Part shown: one piece after another, positions 9,301 through 22,029 of the stretch
How the letters are laid out: each line of letters starts with the position of its first letter
Position numbering within the stretch: the first letter of the stretch is position 1
Assembly: GCA_028551475.1 (NCBI GenBank)
Contig: CM052354.1
Location: 26,001,258 to 26,065,257 of the forward strand
Length of the DNA: 64,000 nt
Direction of reading: 5' to 3'
DNA from: Casuarina equisetifolia
Lineage: Eukaryota > Streptophyta > Magnoliopsida > Fagales > Casuarinaceae
Translations under genes and position numbers: made by a program
Notes under the pieces: generated by a model
What the model was told of the DNA's origin: nothing
Databases searched by the model: none
What the model saw: the letters and a program-made list of their open reading frames with translations, nothing else

Positions 9301-12300
9301 TCCCCCTACAAGCTGAAAGGGTAGATTGCACCGTTAGCTTGGAGCGAAGAAGACGAAAACGGGCTGAGGAAAGACCTTTAGTGAAGATGTCTGCTTCTTG
9401 GTTGACAGAGGAGATGAACTGTAGGCGAAGTTGACCACAAGCAAGACGTTCCTGAACAAAGTGAAAGTCGATCTCAATGTGTTTAGTGCAAGCATGGAAG
9501 ACCGGATTAGCAATCAAGTAGAGAGCTGAGAGTTTGTCACACCACAGAGTCGGGGAGTGAGGCGGTAGAGCATAAAGATCATGAAGGAGATACTCAATCC
9601 ATATAAGCTCAATAGTGGTGTCAACAAGAGATTTGTACTTAGCTTCGGTGCTGGAGCAAGCGACGGTGCGTTGCTTGTGAGAACTCCAGGAAATAGGGTT
9701 CTTGCCCAAAAAGATGTAGAAACCACCGATGGGGCGTCGATCATCACAATCACCAACCCAACCAACGTCAAAGAAGGCATGAAAGGCAATGGAAAGGCTA
9801 CGAATGAGAAGAAGACCTAAGCGTGGAGTGTCAGCCAAGTATCGTAAAATGTGTTTCACAGCTTGCCAATGAGCAGTGGTAGGGTGATGAAGGAACTGGC
9901 AAGCGATGTTAACAACATATGCAATGTCCGGCTGAGTGAGAGTAAGATACTGAAGAGCACCAATAATGCTACGATAGAGAATAGGATCATCAAGGGGCTT
10001 GCCATTCCATAAAGAGAGCGGCTCATCTGTGGTGTAGGGAGTGGAGATAGCTTTGGCATCAGTCATCTTGGCACGAGCAAGGATATCAAGTGTAAACTTG
10101 GCCTGATGAAAGAGAAGGCCATCAGAGGTAAGTTGCACCTCAACACCAAGGAAGTAATGAATGGGTCTGAGGTCCTTAAAGGCAAACTCCTGTTGTAGAA
10201 TCTGTAAAAAAGCAATAATGGGGGCTTGGGAGGACCTGGTGAGAATAATATCATCAACGTAGATGAGAAGGATGATGTTGTACTGGGGAGTGTGGCGAGT
10301 GAACAGAGAGGTGTCAGCAGCGGAGATCACAAAGCCAATAAAGGTGAGAAAATAGCTCAGCCACTGATACCATGCACGAAGGACCTGTTTAAGGCTATAT
10401 AGGGAGTGGTGAAGACGACAAACATGTGAAGGCTGATCTGGATCAACAAAGCCCGGAGGTTACTGTATATATACTACTTCATTGAGATGACCATGAAGAA
10501 AAACATTGGAGACATTCAGTTGACGAATGGTCCAACCACGGAAGTAAGCAACGGAGAGAACTATGCAAACAGTGACTGGCTTGGCAATGGGGCTGAAGGT
10601 CTCCGTGAAGTTGATGCCTTCTTGCTAATGAAATCCTTTGGCTACAAGGCGAGCCTTGTAGCGTTCAAGAGAGCCATCCGAGTAAAGCTTGACCTTAAAG
10701 ATCCACTTACAGCCAATGGGACGGATGCTAGGGGGAGGGGAAACCAGGGTCCAAGTGCCATTGCGGATGAGAGCAGAGTACTCGGCAGCCATAGCTTCAT
10801 GTCACTAGGGGTCACAAGCAACTTGGGTGTAGTAAGTGGGCTCTGGGTGAGGATGGGCGAAAGCGGTAAGGGCATAAGTATGGTGGCGGGTGAGTGTGCG
10901 GCGGGCTAGGGTGCCATCTTGAAGATAGGTGACAGGGTGAGGCGGGGGAGTAGGGAGAGACTGGGGTGGGGGAGAGGATGGGGGGAAGTATAAGGGGGAG
11001 GGGGAGACTCAGGATCAGGGAGGCTGTCTGTAAGGGTTGGGATCATAGAAAAGGGCACCGGGACAAGGATGGGGACAATAGTGGGCGAGGGTGGAGAGGA
11101 GGGGGAAGTAGTGGGTTGGTGATAAGGGAATACCTCTTCATGGAGGACTGCATCGGCAACAATGAAGATGTGCCTAGTCTAGGGATTGTAGCAATGGTAG
11201 CCCTGATAGCCTGAAGGGTAGCCAAGGAATATGCATGCCTGAGAGCGCGGAGCAAGCTTGTGGGTAGCATATGGGCAAAGGTAAAGGAATACAACATAAC
11301 CGAACACCCAAAGACAAGAGATATCTGGAGGATGGTGGAACAACAATTGCCATGGGGAACGATTGCTGAGCAGAGGAGACAGGAGGCGGTTGATGAGGAA
11401 CACCGCCGTCTCAAAAGCAAAGTACCAAAAGTGAGGTGGAACAGTAGCCTGTGTGAGGAGAGTGAGACCAGTCTCTACAATATGCTGGTGTTTACATTCA
11501 ACGGCACCATTCTGAAACAGTGAGTAGGGGTAGGAGAGGCGTTGATGAATGCCATGTTGCTGAAGATAGGCATGGAAAGCAGTAGAGAGAAACTCGGGAG
11601 CACCATCACACTGAATGGCCTAAAGGCGGCCATTAAGTTGACTCTCAACAAATTTATGAAATGCGGTAAAAATATGAAAGAATTGAAAGCTAGTAGAGAA
11701 AGTGTATAACCAGGTAAATCGGGAAAAATCATCAATGAAACAGACATAATATCTATTGCCATTGAAAGAGTCAACTGGAGCAGGACCCCAAATATCAAAA
11801 CAAACTAATTGTAACGGGTAAGACGACCTAGATGGGGAGGAGGGGTGGGGGTAGTGGTGACTTTTACTAAGAGCACATGCCGTACATGGGGGGTCGGGGG
11901 GAAGTGTACTTTGTTGAGGACGTCTTCAAAAACAGAAGGAGAATAGCAGCAAAGGGGTGCCCAAGGCGACGATGCTAAAGAGCGTGACTATGAGGGCTAG
12001 AGGCAACAAAAGCACGAGGGGGACTGGAGATGCTCGGTGGAGTGGCTCGGTAGAGACCACGATCAAGCCTTCTGTGGAGGAGGACCTGTCTCGAGTGGGA
12101 TGAGATTGCCCAAAAATGGGTGGGAGAGAAAAGGAAATGACAGTTATTTTCATAAGTAAATTGAGAGACAGAAAAGAGATTTTTGGTAATTTAGGGAACA
12201 ACTAAAATATTGGACAAAGTAAAGGTAGAAGTTCGAAGAGTACTTGTGTGTGTGATAGGGAGAGAGACGCCATCACCCACAGTAAGTTATTAAGAGCTAG

Positions 12301-13360
12301 TGTAGGGAGCCACATGAGTGAGGCTGATGGTGGAGTCAGTGACATGATGAGAGGCATCAGAATCCGAGAGCCAAGAGGCGGTGTCAAGGGCGGAAAGAGG
12401 TGGATTGGGTGGACCATAATGGGCAAAAGGGAAGGAAGTCAAGTAAGCTAAAGGACCAAATCTAGTGTGGTACGGTGTAGGATAAGTATGGTAGAGAGGC
12501 GGGGGAGGGAGGGATTTGGTGTAGGAGGGTGCACTGTAGTAATAATGGGCATGCAGAGTGAGATGGGATTCGGTGATGTAAGGCGCATGGTAGCTATAGT
12601 AGGCATGTGGATGAGGGAGGGATTCAGTGGGGTGAGGTGTAGGATAGTTGTAGTGAGGAGGCAGAGGAGTGGAAGATTTGGTGCTGCAGGGTGTAGGAAA
12701 AGTGAAGTGGGCATGCAGGTTATGGTGGGTTTGGGCCAGTGGGTTGCGGGGTGGGTTAAACAATGGGTTGAACGGCTCTAGGCAACTGGACACGTGATGG
12801 CCCACCCGTTTACAGAGCCCGCAGAAGGGCCCATTTTTATGGAGACCTTGTGGGTTGGAGCGGTTAGGCTAGGCTGGGGCAGAGGGGTGGGAAAAGGCCA
12901 TCTCAGTGGAACTAGGTTGAGGGGGGTTGGGCCGAGCGAGGGGTGAGGTGGGTAGGAGCGGGTCGGGTGTAAGTTGGCCTTGAAATGCACCCGAGTAACT
13001 GGCGAACACCGCCAGAGAGATGGCGGTGACCCCATGGCCGCGAAGGTGGCCCTCTTGAGCGAGAATAAGGCTATGGATAGCTTCACGGCCTAGGGGGTTG
13101 GTCTAGTGTTGGACGGAGACGGAGGTGGCTAGGGTGTTGTAATCATCCCCTAGCCCCTAGAAAAGTTGGCCGATATACTCATCGTCGTCAATCTTGACGT
13201 CGATGGTGGCCAACTGATCGAGGAGAGACTTCACCTCATGAAGGAATTCAGTCACAAACCGAGATCCCTTTGTGATGGTGTGAAGTTGGAGGCGGAGGGA
13301 GGAGGCGTGAGCAAAGGATTGGGCGGCGTAGGACTTCCGCCCAAAAATGTTAGACAGAGA
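8936..13360 (-). mobile_element. Decayed Ty1/Copia LTR retrotransposon
   Basis: The element reads right to left. Gag-like sequence lies at about 13360-12780, including a zinc-knuckle-like stretch near 12800. Integrase-related sequence lies at about 12200-11000. Reverse transcriptase is at about 10900-9700, with the YVDD box visible near 10240. RNase H is at about 9700-9310. A polypurine tract and one LTR follow on the left. The gag-integrase-RT-RNase H order is diagnostic of Ty1/Copia. The element is broken: its reading frames are interrupted in several places and only one LTR is recognisable. It stops at the flank of a DC1 relic. With one LTR, its age cannot be estimated from LTR divergence; the decay suggests it is not recent. 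Confidence 0.9.
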
Positions 13361-13474
13361 CGAAGCAAGATTTTTTATGCTACCACTCAGAGGGAGACAA
13401 AAGAACAAATTGAAACTCTACATACATAAGCAAAGAGATTTAGTCCTAATCAATGAATCAGTGGAAAAATTACA

Positions 13475-15440
13475 GACATCAATTTTTTCTTATTTTCCAT
13501 TGAACCCTCCAACATTGAGAACAAATGATGAATCTACATTGTGTACATTCAAAGGCCACCTTTGGATAATCTCCAAGTTTAAAGTGCCTATCAATGATAA
13601 GGGAGCGATCACAAGCTTTACATGAAGAAGAGTCTTTAGTTCTTTCCACAATAATGAATGGATGCTAGTGATATGTCTCATTAATATAGGTTATTCCTAA
13701 TTTGACCCAAGGGAGTGTTATGAGAATATAGTGAGAATGCACAGTAAAGTCACATTCTGCACAATAATAGAAATGGTCTCTTGGATCCTTTTCCTTCTTG
13801 CAAATCAAATAATAATTTTCTTTAAAATCATCACCACATGGACCATGGAGCCTCAAGAGATGTTTATCATATCGATATTTACCAACGGATGGAAAAGTGA
13901 CACAATTAAGACATAAGTTGAAATCACAATCAATGCACTCAAACCTTCTCTCCTCTTCTTCACCACAACAATTGCAATTTCTCCATCCGACTACAGCAAG
14001 GAAGAGGGTATGTTCATGAAGGTGATGTTGAAGGGTTTCCGGAATCAAACAACACTGAATATCAAGCTTGACATACTTACACTCGTCACATATGTAGGTG
14101 AAGCCATGACGATAACGCCTACATCCATCACATTTAAACAAACTATTTGTGGATGGTTGCTTTAAATGGAAGGTGAGAGGATGCTTATGAAATAACCCTC
14201 GCCTAAGTGTTGTTTTTATTTTAGCACATCTACTATGTGGAAAAAAATTACATTTTATACAACCATAAACCGGAGTGAAGAGTATAAGCTGTAAACACGC
14301 TTCACAACGTTTGCCAATAACTTGTTCTTCATGTATGAGGATTAAGTTAGGTTGTGAATGACTAGAATGTTGTTTCTCCTTAGTGCCAACTCTTTCTTCC
14401 TGTGTGGCATGCATCCCCTCCATTAAATAAACAAAATGACTTGCGTCATCACCGGGACTAAGGGACGTAGATTGGAACTGAGGTGCACATTTCAAGTGGG
14501 TTATGTAATCACATTCCTTACAATAATAAGCACCAGTTTTTGAGTTTACCTGCGTACGACAGAGTTTGCAAAATATTCTGTCCTGCTTCGTGACCCGATG
14601 AACAAAATAAGTTCAAGTGAGGGGATGCTCATGTACGCTAGTATTAATGGTGTGTTGAGATTTAACACAGTTACGATGAGTCAAGATCCGATAGACGCCG
14701 CATATGTAGGGAATGCCCTCGCTTTCCTCGCCACAGGCTCCACAAAAGAACTTGACTCGCTACAGGAGGGGGACGGGTACTTGTTGGTGACAGTCGTTCG
14801 CGCTCATTCGCCAACGGGAAACACATTGGATATCTAGGTCAAAATCACGAAGATCATTACGGTAAAACAATGATCTGCTACAGTCTTCCCGGCAAGCATC
14901 ACACCAATTATTACGTGGTGGTGCTTAGAGAGTAAGGATGTGATCTGACAGCAGTGGGTGCTGTATCACTTGGGCAGCTGAGTGCACGATTTGTGAAGGA
15001 GGAACATACAGTTGGGTCAGAACATTTGTACGCCGGAACAGATGCCGGTTCCTTGCATTTCAGGCAAGCGACTTCCTCCTTGCCATTATTCTTCACCTGT
15101 TCTATCAATATCAAGTGATGCCTCTCATCACAATAATTCACCCCACTCTCGCTGTCGTCGGAATCATCATCAACCTTCACCTCACTCCTACTACATGACT
15201 CGTGTTGCAGAAAGTCGCACTCCAAGCATTTGTATACGGGGGATGTCCCAAAACTGGTGCCTCGCACAGCCGGCAGACTACGTCGTTCTCGGACTCATCA
15301 CTAAAGAACTCTTCACAAAAGATTAAGTGATGCCATGGACTCTCATCTTCGAACTCCATCTCTGTTTCCATCTCTTTCACACAACCAAATGACTCACTCA
15401 AACATTGTTGGTGTTCAGAGTTGTGAAGGAATCTCTTGCT
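13475..15440 (-). pseudogene. DC1 (C1_2) zinc-finger protein gene, largest relic
   Basis: Read on the minus strand, this is a nearly full-length multi-finger DC1 protein. It starts near 15440 with LSESFGCV and MEFEDESPWHHLIF and passes through repeated fingers: CRLCEAP, PVYKCLECDFLQHESC, CLKCKEPASVPAYKC, FCGACGEES, FCKLCRTQ, YYCKECDYITH, KRCEACLQL, FKCDGCRRYRHGFTYICDEC and CNCCGEEEERRFECIDCDF. It ends with CKACDRSL and a final stop near 13477. The reading frame changes near 15200-15270, stops lie in the 14600-14900 stretch, and a single in-frame TAG lies at 13664-13666. The longest intact piece is 13665-14495. Such proteins bind zinc and are often stress-related. A Copia element sits directly against the 3' side. 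It could also be a badly assembled real gene, but several independent lesions make a pseudogene more likely. Confidence 0.85.
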
Positions 15441-16324
15441 CTAATAATTATTTGGTTTTCAAATAAGAAGGCATCTCATACTTCTGCCATTAACATACTA
15501 AAAACAAAAAGAGTTCCATAAATTGGAGATGGGGTCCGGCCAGCTGTCCCATGCGTTAGAAATTAAAAAAAAAATTAAAACTAACAGCTTATGATTACTC
15601 TGGATAGCTGATCCGATTTAGTTGCACGAGGACGCAAATGCACTAAATTACTCGCACTTTATTAGGAAATGCAATAGGCTTGATAATTAAAGGATCTCAA
15701 TATTTGAGAGACTATAATAAATTACAACAAAGATTAATAATTATAGAATTTATTATTATATTATTATTATTATTTAGTTATCATTATCAATATTATGTTT
15801 GTAACTTTATGTTATAATTTTACTTTAAATATTGTAAACACCTCTCTTCATTCCAAAAAAGTTACAGGTTACTCTTAATATGATATGAACAAGTTTATCC
15901 TCTTTTTGGTGTTCCAAGGAGGTGCCTCCAAATTTAACTTTATCCTCAAAATCTCAAAACAAAAAGCGGAGCGAAAAGGGTTTTCCGTGAGATGGGAAAT
16001 GAAAACTCTTAGCCCCACACAATTGGTGAAAAGATTCGGCTAACTGCATATTACATTGGTGATTGAAAAAATTAGACAAAAGCCAAAACAAGAAAACAAG
16101 ACATTAAATGCCGATAAATAATGACAACTTGGGAGGACAAACTCTCGATGCCCCTTCTACGTTTATCAAAATCATTTGAAACTAGAAGAACAAATACAAA
16201 TTCTTGATAAAACATATTAAAAATGAATAACTAACTTATGTTCTCTTTCAATTTTAAATGTCATTGTTTTTATTTTTCCTATCTCTTATTTTCATCATCC
16301 ATGAGATAGCAATAAATAATAGTT
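15441..16324. other. AT-rich intergenic, no gene recognised
   Basis: Only a possible upstream leader of the DC1 relic (just past 15440) and low-complexity TTA/ATT runs near 15750 are seen. There is no coding signal. Confidence 0.5.
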
Positions 16325-19030
16325 ATTATTAGAAGAATTACAAAAGTTTGTTTGATGTTAGGAGTTTCTTCTCCTCACTCATTTGAAATGATTCCATCAT
16401 CAAATTAATTATGGTACTTCACTTGCTCTAATTAGCATTTACTACACTTATTCTCCTCAAACTTATATAACACTACAAAATTATTTTAACCAAGATAAAA
16501 AAAAAAAAGATGGTGCCCATGAAACGCATGCCTTGCACTTGAGATTTTCACCAGGGAGGATAATGGTTAGATATCTTCTAGAGATGAGTTAAATGAGTTA
16601 AATGAGTTGTAATCTTGTGAGTGGCAAAAATGAACAAATTTCCACCATTTATTGTTTTACTTATATTTAAGGGAAGGCAAATAAGTTCAATGAGGATGGA
16701 AGATTTTTAAAACCTCATCTTTCTTTTCTCTTGAGTATTACATAATCTACGTGATTGAGTTAATTTGCCTTCTTAGCTGTCTCCTTCTTCCATCCCTTAA
16801 TTATAATAGCACCCCCCCCCCCACCCCCCGAAGAATCTGCTGGTTCTTAGCTGTAATTATTAAAAGGGGAAGGATAATGCTCATAAAATCCATGGGCATG
16901 CTTGACTCTGGTAGTTTTCTAACATAAAACACTTATCTCTCATTCTAAAAAATGTAATGAGCTTTAATTAATATGATTAAACAATGTGTCCCGCTGGCAT
17001 TCTAACAAAGTAGCTTGTCCTCCAAAACCTCAACAATTTTATGTTAATAAAAATATTCAACTTACAAGGGATATCGCTCAAAAAGATTAAACGGAAGCAC
17101 AATTCCTCAAAACTTGAAACATGTACTTTAATGAAATTAAATATTATTATTGATCATGATCAAATGGAGTTTACCTTGAAAACGATCAAATTTAGTAGCA
17201 TTTTCTTACTTGATATAGTATGGGCAATTCCAAGAAGAACTTGCTGACCTTTCAAAATCGCCGAGACAAGTTATATCAATTAGCAACATGGTGTGTTAGT
17301 GCCCATTATACGCATCTAAATGTTTTGGGCTTTGTGATTTTCACAGTGTCTTTTTAATATTGAAGCATGTCAGAGAAAAGTGGGAAAGAAAAAAAAATAA
17401 TTGTTTAATCAAATTGGCATTTAAGAAAAGCCTATTATTTTTCACTCTAATGAATTTGTGTTATTTTATTCATCCAATGAAATCATTAGATGGAAAAACA
17501 CACTGCGTGATTCTCAATACTTGCTAAGGAACCGTGTCACGCGGTACATTGGTAAGAATAGATTCTTCCGTGCCTTAGACTTGTCCTTTTGGCGGTCAAT
17601 GTTTCACCGTCCCTGTACTATTACACAACTTCGAAGAAGTTCAGGATCTTTGAGAAGAACGGGGCAGGATATTCTACTGGAGCTCAATGATCAATGACTT
17701 GACCTCGAAGAAAGAGAAAGACTGAATAAACACGACAAAGGTACTTCATCTGGGTCACCTCAAACCTGTACGGGGAACATGTGATCACATTAATGTGGCC
17801 TTGGGAAACGATTGCATTGAGTAGTTACAAGCGTTCAACTTACCATTTTACTGCAAAAAAAGAACATGTCAATAATTCCTCAAAAATTCATTAAAGTAAC
17901 TCTTAAATTCGAATAATTCCTCAAAATTAAGGGCGATATAAAGTGATTGTAAATATGATACTTCACTTCCTCTAATTAACACTTACTACATTTATTCTTC
18001 TTAAATTTACATGACATTACAAAATTATTTAAATCAAGGACATGCATGTCTTGCACATGAGATTTCCAAGTAATGAGGAGTTAAATCAATTTTCATTAAG
18101 AAGGATAATGATTAGATAATCTTTTAGAGAAGAATTAATTATAATAACAAAAAACATGCTTCTTATAAAAAAAAATGTCATTTCAAGTTCCATGCAAGTA
18201 TATTCATTCTATCTATTACTCTTTTTTTTAATATGTACATCATTACTATAAATTTTTGCTTTTTTGTTGCCTCTAGTTTTGATTTTTTTTTTTATGGGTT
18301 TAATTGATTTGGAGTTTGATTATCAAATAGAGATAGTAAAAACTTATGACATAACTTTCGTTTTCTATATTATCTTAATTTATTTCTTTTTTTCCCCTCC
18401 TTCATGCTCACAAATGTTGTACATAATAAACTCTATGGTCCCTCAATGTTGGGCTATAGTCCTGCAGATATTAAACTCATATACCAAGAATATATCATCT
18501 AGATCCTTGTTACCAAATTGGTGTAGGCTTTAATAAGTTAAACTCAAATAACTTTGCCTACAGCTGAAATTTTGCAAGAAGTATGGCGTCCAAGCATATT
18601 ATAATAGTCAAGAAGTCCTGTAGTCCTATCATGTCACCTGTGAATTTCACAGTAGTTGACCCTTGTCGTACTAACCTACTATTGTCTATATGTTACAATC
18701 ATGGTTATTTTCATATCTTTTGAAAAACAGAATCCTCTTCGGATTTCAAGGGCCCTAGAAACATGTATGTGCAGTTTTCAAAAGTCTTTTTAACTTTAGC
18801 TTTAATTTATTCATCAACGTAGAAAAGTGGCAATCGTTCATTGCATTCTTCAAATCGGATTAACTTTCTGTGCTTATAAAGCTAAAAGCAAAAGACAAGA
18901 AAAAAATTTGTTTCTTTTTCTTCCGCGTAATTACGTGATGAATGTTGAGACTTTCTGTATCAAATGACTTAAAATACTGCTTAAAACACAAATTTTCAAT
19001 TCATAAGAAAAAAAGAAAAAAAGAAAAAAA
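16325..19030 (+). repeat. Repeat block B (tandem partner of 19038-23640)
   Basis: The left part (to about 17570) matches block A at 1850-3800 but lacks about 0.8 kb of it. The right part (17576-19016) matches 22030-23640, including the tract GTTGGGCTATAGTCCTG and the ending AAAATACTGCTTAAAACAC. This block and 19038-23640 lie head to tail, as expected for a tandem duplication followed by internal deletion. A C-rich run lies at about 16811-16830. No gene is recognised. Confidence 0.85.
17576..17770 (+). repeat. Module X, copy 3
   Basis: The translated core reads SLRRTGQDILLELNDQ followed by a stop. The copy is shorter than 3808-4075 because the HEKE-type units are missing. Confidence 0.6.
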
Positions 19031-19037
19031 AACAGTT

Positions 19038-21480
19038 ACATTTAGTAGTTCCATGAGTTCAAATTTCCGTTTTTACTGTTAGTCTGCTGCATTCTTGTAT
19101 GATGTCAGCCCTCCCATGAAGAATATGTCGAATAATTCCTCAAAAATTTATTAAAATAATTTCAAATCCAATAAATTCGAATAACTCCTCAATGATTAAG
19201 GGCAACAAGTTAGTCTGAAGCCTACTAGCATCCTTTCTAATTAATTATGGTACGTCACTTGCTCTAATTAACATTTACTATACTTATTCTTCTCAAACTT
19301 ATATAACACTACAAAATTATTTTAATTAGGATAAAAAAAATGGCGCCCATGAAACGCACACCTTGCACTTGAGATTTCCAAATAATGAGTAGTTCAACCA
19401 ATTTTCAGGATAATGGTTAGTTATCTTTTAGAGATGAGTAAAATGAGTTGTAAACTAGTGAGTGGCCGAAAAAAACAAAGTTCCACCATTTATTGTTTTA
19501 CTTATATTTAAACCAAGGCAAATAAGTCCAATGAGGATGGAAGATTTTTAAAACCTCATCTTTATCTCCTCGAAACTCGAATATATACAAAATTGAGTAT
19601 TACATAATCTATGTAATTATGTTAATTTGCCTTCTCAATTGTCCCTTTCTTCCATTCCTTTGTTATAATAGTAACCCCCTGTAGAATTTGCTAGTTCTTA
19701 GCTATAATTAATAAAAGGGAAAGATAATGCCATAAATGTTAAAACCATTGATTTAAGCAAGCAATGATGGTTTCACCTCATGTGCTAAGTGTTGTTGCAC
19801 TGTGCAACTTGCTATCGGCTTTAGATAAGTGAATTGTAGAAGTGCAAAATACAATAAACATCATAACAAATACAAGCAATCCTCCTGTAACCACACAAAG
19901 CCCAATAGATGTCTAACAAGTCCCTATAAGCCAAAACAATATGCTGCTACATCATTGGAGCAATTAAGTGGGCATTCACTAAATTCAAGCATGTGGATAG
20001 TAGTTGGCACATTACATCATATGGAAGCCAACAAGAGACTCCTACGTCTCTTGGCCCTATATTGGAAGTCGTGAGCCCCATAAGTAATAACGTAAAAGAT
20101 GGGAAGGCTAAGAGAAAATGAAGAGTATAGATCAGGCAATTGACTTTACTTTTATGTAAAGTCTTGATGTAAACTTCCTAATAATTATGTAGAAGTAATA
20201 AGTGGAGATCCAATGTCTACATAATGGCATGGATATGTAATGTTGTAAAAAAAAAAAACCATCTAATTGAATCCAATCAATCACAAGACAAAAGTTATAT
20301 TCAATTATATGTAATTGTAGCAGGGCCAATGACTTTGAGATCATGGAATCTAATGATAAAATCCATTATATCCATTTTACTTCTTATGTTGTCTTTGTTT
20401 CGCCATTTGTTCTTTATTTTATATTTTTTTTTATACACTTGCATAACTTACCAACTTTTAGTTTATTGTTTTTCATTACTATGTTTTCATGTTTTTACTC
20501 ATTCAGTCAAACTAAACTATAGAATCACCAAACTCTGATTTTTTTGTTTTTCTATAAAATCCAAATGCCTACTTGACTCATGTAGTTTTATAACATAAAC
20601 ACTTATCTCTCACTCTAAAAAATGTAATAAGCTTCAATTAATATGATTAAACAATTTTTCCCGCTGTTTGGCATTCTAAAGAAGTGGCTCGTCCTTTGAA
20701 ATCTCACAAATTTTATGTTAATAAAAATATTCAACTTTCTAGGGATATGTATTGAAAAGATTAGTAGGAAGTGCAATTCCTCAAAACTTGAAACATGTAC
20801 TCTAATGAAATTAAATATTATTGATCATGATCAAATTGAGTTTACCTTGAAAACGATCAAATTTAGTAGCATTTTCTTACTTGATGGTTCAAAATCACCG
20901 AGACAAGTTATATCAACTAACAAAATGGTGTGTTAGTGCCCATTATACGCATCTAAATGTTTTGGGCTTTGCGCTTTCCAAAATGTCTTTCTAATATTGA
21001 AGCATGTCAGAGAAAAGCGGGAAAGAGAAAAAAAGAGTAGTTGTTTTAATCAAATTGGCATTTAAGAAAAGCCTATTATTTTTCACTATAATGAATTTGT
21101 GTTATTTTATTCATCAATGAAATCATTAGATGGAAAAACATACCGCGTGATTCTCAATACTTGCTAACGAACCGTGTCACGCGGTACATTGATAAGAATA
21201 GAATCTTCCATACGTTCGACTTGTCCTTTCACCGGTTATGTTCACCGTCCTTGTACCGTTACACCACTTCAAAGAAGAAGTGCAGGATATTTGAGAACAA
21301 CGAGGCAATATATTCTAATGGAGCTCAATGATCAATGGCTTGACCTCGAAGAAAGAGAAAGCATTAAGGTACATGAAAAAGAAAGACTAAGGGTACACTA
21401 AAAAGAAAAATTGATCGAACGTAACGATTGCTTGACCTCGTAAAAGGAGAAAGACGAAAGAAACACGACCAAGTTATTTT
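19038..21480 (+). repeat. Repeat block C (partner of block A)
   Basis: This block matches 1650-4075 along its whole length. Shared landmarks include CGTTTTTACTGTTAGTCTGC at the start, AGTGTTGTTGCACT in the middle and the module X copy at the end. Short frames in it (for example 19829-20074 and 20715-20936) are not conserved as proteins between copies, so no gene is called. Confidence 0.85.
21215..21480 (+). repeat. Module X, copy 4
   Basis: A close relative of 3808-4075. The core reads YLRTTRQYILMELNDQWLDL, and a stop then interrupts the charged tail. Confidence 0.6.
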
Positions 21481-21489
21481 ATTTGGGTC

Positions 21490-21970
21490 ATTTCAAACCT
21501 GTAGAACATAAATTTTTCTGTCCGGAAAACACATGATCTGACGAAACTTTCCCCACGAGCGTCACAGAAAATGTAAACTGATCTCGCATCGTGATTAAGT
21601 GGTCTGAGGGCGCGGAGTGTTGTATTTGCATGAGATAATTGAATGTATGATTTATGGGGGACAAATAAGTAGTTGGGGATGGAGCATTTGTACGAAGGAA
21701 CAGATGCTGCTTTATTCCATTCCATGCAAATAACTTCCGTGTCATTGTTGTCCACCTCTCCAACCTAGACCAACTAATGCCTTTGCTGGAAATCTATGCT
21801 TCATCGCGACGCTAGACGTGCATGATTTATGTTGAACAAAGTCACGTTTCAAGCATTTGTAGAATGCAAGTTGTTTGCAAAGCGAGCATCGGGATGCCAT
21901 ACGCTTCCACAAAGATCAAATGATGCCATGCCATGAACTGCAATCTTCGAACTCCATTTCCCTCTCTTCC
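21490..21970 (-). pseudogene. DC1 zinc-finger gene fragment 4
   Basis: The minus strand carries the same DC1 fragment as 4080-4510. It has an MEFED-like start near 21957 and a finger stretch with a Cys-x-x-Cys relic. A frame at 21474-21755 reads ASVPSYKC and FCDARGESF. The parallel stretches in the larger relic are ASVPAYKC and a CDACGESF-type finger, where Arg here replaces the second Cys. It is truncated on the left by module X and interrupted by frame changes. Confidence 0.7.
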
Positions 21971-22029
21971 GCACACTATCAAAGGACATGCCTAATGGAT
22001 ACAAGTTACACACCTACCATATTATGTTA

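Noticed and set aside
10487-13429. Long forward frames inside the Copia region
   Set aside because: They are antisense shadows of the minus-strand element.
20132-20344. Hydrophobic minus-strand frame in block C
   Set aside because: It is a product of A/T-rich DNA and is not kept in block A.
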